Below, piece after piece: positions 29,772-33,847 of a DNA stretch of 33,847 nucleotides. Made by a program: the position numbers and the translations under genes. The first letter of the stretch is position 1, and each line of letters opens with the position of its first letter. Origin of the DNA: a virus; the IMG/VR virus record IMGVR_UViG_3300029268_000072, positions 1-33,847 of that record, one strand, 5' to 3'. The notes beneath the pieces were generated by a model, which was given only the letters and a program-made list of their open reading frames with translations, did no database searches and was not told the DNA's origin.

Positions 29772-30269
29772 ATGCAATTTCAAGATCTAACAAATATAAA
29801 ATTCGGTCGTCTTACGCCAATAAAACATTTAGGCAGAAAAAAAGGCGGCACGATGTGGCTCTGCAAATGCGAATGTGGAAACAAGAAAGAAGTGCATGCA
29901 TCGCACTTGAAACAAGGGAATGTGGTGAGCTGCGGATGTGTACGATCCGAGACAGTAAAAGGACGAAACACATCGCACGGAAACTCGCAAAGAGGAAATC
30001 ACACACTCATATATCAGACGTGGCAATCGATGAAAAACAGATGCCAGAATGAAAATGACCATAGATATCCTGAATGGGGTGGTCGAGGTATCACCGTCTG
30101 CAAGCGGTGGCAGAAATTTGAGAACTTCCTTGCCGATATGGGGGAGAGGCCAAAAGGTAAAACCATTGATCGTATCGATAACGAGAAAGGATATTTTTTG
30201 AGCAACTGCCGATGGGCGACTCCAAAAGAGCAAGCAAACAATAGGAGAAAAAACCATGACCAAAATTAA
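29772..30269 (+). CDS. HNH-like homing endonuclease
   Basis: 165 residues. The N-terminal DNA-binding part (F-G-R-L-T-P-I-K-H-L-G) is followed by a zinc-binding segment with C32, C34 and C54, C56 (C-K-C-E-C-G-N and S-C-G-C-V). Then come W-G-G-R-G-I-T-V-C-K-R-W, F-L-A-D-M-G-E-R-P and the HNH-like I-D-R-I-D-N-E-K-G-Y-F-L-S-N-C-R-W-A-T-P-K-E-Q. This arrangement is common in phage genomes and is taken to be a mobile homing nuclease. It is AT-rich compared with flanking genes, as expected for a recent insertion, and its stop overlaps the next gene by 14 bases. Confidence 0.82.
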   Translation: MQFQDLTNIKFGRLTPIKHLGRKKGGTMWLCKCECGNKKEVHASHLKQGNVVSCGCVRSETVKGRNTSHGNSQRGNHTLIYQTWQSMKNRCQNENDHRYPEWGGRGITVCKRWQKFENFLADMGERPKGKTIDRIDNEKGYFLSNCRWATPKEQANNRRKNHDQN

Positions 30270-30642
30270 GATCAACCCAACCGAGCACGCCGTGCTGGAA
30301 GTGCTCGAAGCGAACAGTCGGAGAGACGGCGAACTCTGCATCACATTCTCCTGGATCGCGGACGACGCCAAGCTCGCGCTCAAGGAGGTGCGGCGTGCTT
30401 GTCGCTCCCTGAAGAAGAAAGGCCTGGCGGAATTCTATCGCGGGCTGATGACCGAGGACGGCGAGGTAGCAGGGTCGGGCTACTGCGTCAGCAAGGCCGG
30501 AGAAGCGTACCTGAAGCCCTGTGACGTCTGTGGCGACGTCATAACCTACGACTACGCGGCAGACAACGGCGCGCAGATCCTGGAGTGCGAGAAGCATTAC
30601 AAACAGAGCCCGAAGCTCACTCAGACCCAAACACTCCTATGA
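30256..30642 (+). CDS. Winged-helix protein with C-terminal zinc ribbon
   Basis: 128 residues. Residues about 8-75 have the winged-helix outline (E-H-A-V-L-E-V-L-E-A-N-S then L-A-L-K-E-V-R-R-A-C-R-S-L-K-K-K-G-L-A-E-F). C-x2-C (C-D-V-C-G-D) near 93 and a later Cys-His (E-C-E-K-H-Y) could hold zinc. Probably a DNA-binding regulator or replication accessory protein. This is the only start in the window with a convincing Shine-Dalgarno-like GGAG (about 30243-30246), at normal spacing, inside the overlapping HNH gene. Its end is coupled to the next gene by ATGA. Confidence 0.68.
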   Translation: MTKIKINPTEHAVLEVLEANSRRDGELCITFSWIADDAKLALKEVRRACRSLKKKGLAEFYRGLMTEDGEVAGSGYCVSKAGEAYLKPCDVCGDVITYDYAADNGAQILECEKHYKQSPKLTQTQTLL

Positions 30643-30863
30643 AATGGCAGAACCTCCTCAAGAAGAAGTGCCCGAAGTGCGGCGGCGAGCTCCATCCGGT
30701 AAAAGACCGCGCAATTTTATACGCCTGCTCCTCGTGTGAATTTCTGATCACGCGCAGGAAGTACGCCGAGATCCTCGCCGACCCGACACACATCATGCGG
30801 AGGTTCCTGACCGCCGAGGAGCTTTATAACTTAGACGAAGCAATTAAAAAATCATATGCATAA
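30639..30863 (+). CDS. Zinc-ribbon protein
   Basis: From the ATG at 30639 the product is 74 residues. Two CxxC knuckles, C-P-K-C-G (about 10-14) and C-S-S-C-E-F (about 29-34), form a zinc ribbon, followed by a helical tail with R-R-F-L-T-A-E-E-L. Zinc ribbons of this type bind nucleic acid or protein. It is translationally coupled on both sides: four-base overlap upstream, eight-base overlap downstream. Confidence 0.72.
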   Translation: MKWQNLLKKKCPKCGGELHPVKDRAILYACSSCEFLITRRKYAEILADPTHIMRRFLTAEELYNLDEAIKKSYA

Positions 30864-31140
30864 CAACACCGTACCAATTTCAAAGTGCTGTCAGGCCGAG
30901 GTCACCGAGGACTTCAAGGACAACCCTCGCGATCACCGCGACCCGATAGAGATATACCGATGCACTCAGTGCAAAAAGGAGTGCGAGCTGGAGGACGACG
31001 AAGTGTGCGCGGACTGCCTCGGGACCGGAGAGGTCACAGTCGACGAGGCCGCATACGCCGGAGAGCCGCACATGGCACCGATCGGAACCCGAACGTGCCG
31101 CTGTAAGGCGCGAGAACACGATGACTATGACGGAGAATAA
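30856..31140 (+). CDS. Cysteine-rich zinc-binding protein
   Basis: 94 residues with ten Cys. There is C-C-Q-A-E-V near the start, C-T-Q-C-K-K-E-C at about 36-43, C-A-D-C-L-G-T-G-E-V (DnaJ-like zinc motif), and R-T-C-R-C-K near the end. Probably two zinc sites. A role in protein or DNA binding is likely; no enzyme motif. It is the last gene before the terminator at 31164. Confidence 0.7.
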   Translation: MHNNTVPISKCCQAEVTEDFKDNPRDHRDPIEIYRCTQCKKECELEDDEVCADCLGTGEVTVDEAAYAGEPHMAPIGTRTCRCKAREHDDYDGE

Positions 31141-31163
31141 AAAGAAAAGCCAACAACAGAAGT

Positions 31164-31196
31164 AAACACCGGCCCAGGAATGCGCCGGTGTTTTTT
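31164..31196. terminator. Intrinsic terminator
   Basis: AAACACCGG (31164-31172) pairs with CCGGTGTTT (31185-31193) around a 12-base loop, with T's to 31196. It ends the 29206-31140 operon. The 5' part (ACACCGGCCCAGGAA) is nearly repeated at 28912-28928 before the other terminator. Confidence 0.88.
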
Positions 31197-31201
31197 ATTA
31201 G

Positions 31202-31210
31202 TTATCCACA
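31202..31210 (+). other. DnaA box TTATCCACA
   Basis: Exact match to the E. coli DnaA-box consensus, in the noncoding gap between the terminator at 31164 and the promoter at 31230. Together with TTATACACA at 29099 it may mark a host-initiated replication region. Spacing of two kilobases argues against a compact origin. Confidence 0.4.
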
Positions 31211-31229
31211 GGTTCAATACGAAATCATA

Positions 31230-31258
31230 TTGACGGGGGATAAAAATGGGGATAGAAT
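31230..31258 (+). promoter_or_regulatory. Promoter for HNH-recT operon
   Basis: TTGACG (31230-31235), exactly 17 bases, TAGAAT (31253-31258), a strong sigma-70-like match. The transcript would have a leader of about 46 bases before the ATG at 31311. It likely drives the recombination genes. Confidence 0.7.
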
Positions 31259-31310
31259 AGAGAAAGGTTGAGGTCGACGGCCTAGACATTATTAAATAAA
31301 AAACACTGGA

Positions 31311-31631
31311 ATGAAAAAAATAAAACTAAGCCAAGGAAAACATGCTCTCGTAGACAGCGAGGACTTCGAGTACCTGAGTCAATGGAAGTGGTGCGCCGAA
31401 AAGCGCAGACACACATTCTATGCTGTCCGGTCTCAATGGATAGGCGGCAAAACTAAAAAGACCAGCATGCACAGATTGCTTGCCCGTACGCCGAGGGGAA
31501 TGGATACAGATCACCTCAATGGAAACGGCCTTGATAACAGGAAAGCAAACCTACGATCGGCTACTCGCAAAGAAAACCTCAACGCTCATAGGGCAAAGCT
31601 CCAAGGTATCCAGTGGGACTTTAAGAAGTAA
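31311..31631 (+). CDS. HNH endonuclease, AP2 domain lost
   Basis: 106 residues. Typical start L-S-Q-G-K-H-A-L-V-D-S-E-D-F-E-Y-L-S-Q-W-K-W, then M-H-R-L-L-A-R-T-P-R-G-M-D-T-D-H-L-N-G-N-G-L-D-N-R-K-A-N-L-R, the HNH_3 motif with the metal/DNA-cutting His in D-H-L-N and N in D-N-R. Related phage proteins usually continue into an AP2 DNA-binding domain. Here the protein stops at G-I-Q-W-D-F-K-K, which looks like the first strand of AP2, so the binding domain is truncated. It lies between the promoter and recT and may be a degenerate mobile element. Confidence 0.8.
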   Translation: MKKIKLSQGKHALVDSEDFEYLSQWKWCAEKRRHTFYAVRSQWIGGKTKKTSMHRLLARTPRGMDTDHLNGNGLDNRKANLRSATRKENLNAHRAKLQGIQWDFKK

Positions 31632-31642
31632 AAATAACAAAC

Positions 31643-32506
31643 ATGCAATTAGCAGCAATCAAAAACGAGCAAGATCTTAAAGTGGTGCTCTCGGGAGAAT
31701 ACCGAAAGCAGATCGAGAACTACTTCGGCAACCCTCAACGGGCGCTCGAATTCCTCAGCAACGTGGTGGCAAGCGTGCAGAGAAATCCGAAGCTCATAGA
31801 GTGCTCGCCGCAGTCGCTCATCAACAGCTTCATGGTGATGGCATCCCTGAAGCTCATGCCCTCCGGCATATCCGGAGAAGCATACGTCCTCCCCTACAAC
31901 ATAAAAAACCAGGGGATGATAGCGCAATTCCAACTCGGCTACCAAGGGCTGGTGACGCTCTTCTACCGGGCCGGCGTGCGGTCAATCACCGCAGAGATCG
32001 TCTACGAAAAGGACGACTTCAAGTACACGAACGGAGTGCTGGCACACAACCCCGACGTCTTCGCAGATGACCGAGGAGCGGCCAAGGGCGCATACGTCAT
32101 CATCGAACTACAGGCGGGCGGGCTGATCACAAAGGTGATGAGCAAGAAGCAGATCCTCGACATCGCCAAGAAATTCAGCAAGAGCTTCTCGGGCTTCGGT
32201 CCCTGGAGCGAGGGTCAGGATCCGGAACTGTGGATGTGGAAAAAGACCGTGCTGAAGCAAGCGGCAAAGCTGGTACCGAAAAACGAGACGATCTTCAAAG
32301 CGATCGACGCGGACAACCAGGACAGCATTATTAGCGACCGACTCGACAAGGCAAAGATCGAATCGAGCAGTTTAAAAATGGGTAACTTATTAAAAGATGG
32401 ACATGAAAACAACGACGCAAAAAACCAAGAAACCTCGGGTGAGGAAAACCAAGATACGCAGGGCGATGACGATTCCCAAGGCGGTGAAGCTGGGGGAGCA
32501 AAGTAA
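31643..32506 (+). CDS. recT: RecT-family single-strand annealing protein
   Basis: 287 residues. The RecT core includes L-I-N-S-F-M-V-M-A-S-L-K-L-M-P-S-G-I-S-G, then E-A-Y-V-L-P-Y-N and I-A-Q-F-Q-L-G-Y-Q-G-L, the best-known signature. A further conserved part is E-L-W-M-W-K-K-T-V-L-K-Q. RecT coats single strands made by a partner exonuclease and anneals them to homologous DNA. The C-terminal 35 residues are Gln, Asp, Glu and Gly rich and look disordered, perhaps for SSB or nuclease contact. It overlaps the nuclease gene by up to 104 bases in another frame. Confidence 0.93.
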   Translation: MQLAAIKNEQDLKVVLSGEYRKQIENYFGNPQRALEFLSNVVASVQRNPKLIECSPQSLINSFMVMASLKLMPSGISGEAYVLPYNIKNQGMIAQFQLGYQGLVTLFYRAGVRSITAEIVYEKDDFKYTNGVLAHNPDVFADDRGAAKGAYVIIELQAGGLITKVMSKKQILDIAKKFSKSFSGFGPWSEGQDPELWMWKKTVLKQAAKLVPKNETIFKAIDADNQDSIISDRLDKAKIESSSLKMGNLLKDGHENNDAKNQETSGEENQDTQGDDDSQGGEAGGAK

Positions 32507-33847
32507 CGACGTCAGCGCATTCCCAGTCAAGCACTACAGCGCGAGCTCCATGGTTCGCTTCTCAACCAACCCGATCCTCTTCAAGATCATGGACATCAAC
32601 GGGGACAGGTTCGATACGAGCATGAGCATCAGCGCCATCATCGGCCAGGCCTTTCACAAGGCGATGGAAACCTACTACGGAGGCAACGACGCAATGGCGG
32701 TGGCCAGCGAGGCCGAGGCAATCGAGTGCGGGCTCAAGGCGGGCATGGCGTTCCTCGAGGCATACAGCGACGGCTTCATCACCTACACCGACGCAGTGCC
32801 AAACAAACAGAAAGCCCTCGAGATGCTCGCGTTCGGCTTCAACAGCTACGTCTCACTGATGCCTTACAACAACGGGGACGAACTGGTGGCATGCGAGGAG
32901 AAGCTCGAGCAGAACGTGAACGTGGAGTGGCGAGGCCGCCAGCTCAACCTGCCGGTGCGCCTCAAGGGATACGCGGACAAGATCGTCCGCAGCAAAGGAA
33001 AGCTGAAGATCAAGGACTATAAAACCTGCCGAGCATTCAGCGATCCGGAGAAAATCGACGGGGCGAAGATCATCCAGGCGGTTATGTACTACCTGCTGAC
33101 CTACGCCACATACGGAGAGGAGCCCTACTCAATGACCTACGAAGAAGTGAAGCTCACCAAAAACAAGGACGGTGGTCCGCAGGTGAGAGAGTACGAGATG
33201 GTCTTCAAAGACAACGACCTATACTTCGACTTTTTCTTCCGCTTCTACGAGGACATGACCAGGGCACTGAACGGAGAGATGGTCTTCGTGCCAAACATCA
33301 ACGCATTCTACGACAACGAGGTGGCAATCATTTCCTACATCCACCGCCTGGACCAGAGTGCAGAACAGGCCGAGCTGATGAAAAAGCACAAGGTAGACAA
33401 CCTCACCGACCTCCTCAAAAAGGAAATTCAGTCCGCCGGCAACATGAGAAAGCTCATGAAGTCGGTCGAGGAGAAATTTGTATCAGCTAAGAACCTTAAC
33501 TACGAAAAAATGGCAAACCAAGAAAAAATCCAAACCAAGCTCCTCGAGCACGGCATGATGCTCCAATTCGAGGACAAGATCGAGGGTGCGTCGGTAGACC
33601 TCTACCGCTACGTGCCATCCATAGGGCTCAAAATGAGCAAGCTCAAGGGGTATGTGGACGATGTGGAGCAAGTGCTCGGAGTGGCCGGCATACGCGTCCT
33701 AGCACCTATTCCCGGCTCAAAATTGGTAGGTTTTGAGATACCAAAGGAAGTCAGAACATTTCCAAATTTACCAAGTGAGGGAGTTAGTCAGTTTAAATTA
33801 GCTATTGGCCAAACAGTCAATGGAGAAGTAAGAAGATTTGATATTAG
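32403..33847 (+). CDS. PD-(D/E)XK nuclease fused to FtsK-type translocase, 3' partial
   Basis: The frame is open from ATG 32403 to the window end (481 residues seen). Starts at 32466 or 32550 are also possible. The RecB-like nuclease spans about 43-300: H85 in Q-A-F-H-K-A-M, D192 in L-K-G-Y-A-D-K-I, D205 and K207 in K-I-K-D-Y-K-T, and Q225 with Y229 (Q-A-V-M-Y). From about 370 it changes to an FtsK/SpoIIIE alpha-beta region: V-D-L-Y-R-Y-V-P-S-I-G-L-K-M-S-K-L, then A-P-I-P-G-S-K-L-V-G-F-E-I-P. The ATPase motor should follow beyond the edge. With RecT this suggests a motor-driven end-resection enzyme. Confidence 0.8.
   Translation, partial: MKTTTQKTKKPRVRKTKIRRAMTIPKAVKLGEQSNDVSAFPVKHYSASSMVRFSTNPILFKIMDINGDRFDTSMSISAIIGQAFHKAMETYYGGNDAMAVASEAEAIECGLKAGMAFLEAYSDGFITYTDAVPNKQKALEMLAFGFNSYVSLMPYNNGDELVACEEKLEQNVNVEWRGRQLNLPVRLKGYADKIVRSKGKLKIKDYKTCRAFSDPEKIDGAKIIQAVMYYLLTYATYGEEPYSMTYEEVKLTKNKDGGPQVREYEMVFKDNDLYFDFFFRFYEDMTRALNGEMVFVPNINAFYDNEVAIISYIHRLDQSAEQAELMKKHKVDNLTDLLKKEIQSAGNMRKLMKSVEEKFVSAKNLNYEKMANQEKIQTKLLEHGMMLQFEDKIEGASVDLYRYVPSIGLKMSKLKGYVDDVEQVLGVAGIRVLAPIPGSKLVGFEIPKEVRTFPNLPSEGVSQFKLAIGQTVNGEVRRFDI

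Noticed and set aside
29772-30269. AP2/ERF-type transcription factor
   Set aside because: The zinc-binding segment and the D-R-I-D-N...N-C-R-W-A signature belong to HNH-like phage nucleases; AP2 strands are not evident.
1-33847. Alternative genetic code (UGA or UAG read as an amino acid)
   Set aside because: TGA ends several genes at sensible places (281, 3977, 7139, 30640) and TAG ends others (4893, 9663); coupled ATGA overlaps also need TGA stops.

Overview
The window is most of a tailed double-stranded DNA phage genome, probably a short-tailed siphovirus assembled from environmental DNA. Every supported gene is on the + strand and genes are tightly packed; no gene-free stretch exceeds 300 bases. 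All three standard stop codons are used (for example TGA at 281-283 and 3977-3979), so hosts that read UGA as glycine are excluded. The peptidoglycan-binding tail of the 27644 endolysin resembles domains I know from Parcubacteria-type (Patescibacteria/CPR) proteins. A host of that kind is plausible but unproven.

Layout: 2-916 is the end of a DNA-metabolism module (winged-helix-like protein, RusA resolvase, small helical protein). 913-3979 is a surface-glycan cassette (LicD-like transferase, SAM methyltransferase, tandem GT2 glycosyltransferase). 3976-4185 encodes a translation initiation factor IF-1 homologue. 4211-12136 holds packaging and head genes: terminase subunits, a portal-MuF fusion, prohead protease with an acidic tail, and an HK97-fold capsid protein. 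12227-18165 holds accessory head genes, ending in a 1418-residue fibre-like protein with about 37 copies of a 14-residue repeat. 18190-23695 carries connectors, a lysozyme-like protein, tail tube, chaperones with a -1 frameshift on ten A's, and a short tape measure. 23709-28912 has an HNH ORF without a start codon, tail hub, glycine-rich fibre and a lysis group (papain-like endolysin, small membrane proteins). 29206-31631 holds small zinc-ribbon proteins and HNH homing endonucleases. 31643 to the end is recombination: RecT, then a PD-(D/E)XK nuclease fused to the start of an FtsK-type translocase, cut by the window edge.

Expression signals are unusual. Almost no start has a Shine-Dalgarno sequence. 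Of 45 called starts, 35 have T immediately before ATG. At least five promoters place the -10 box 6-10 nt from the ATG, implying leaderless mRNAs. Upstream of the portal, tail-tube and 25541 genes sits a conserved RNA element (core CTTACGGAAGAACCGAGGG) behind its own promoter. Its hairpin shares bases with a downstream hairpin, which is an intrinsic terminator in two copies and lies beside the start codon in the third. This looks like a phage-wide attenuation or antitermination regulon and is the best candidate here for an undescribed system.
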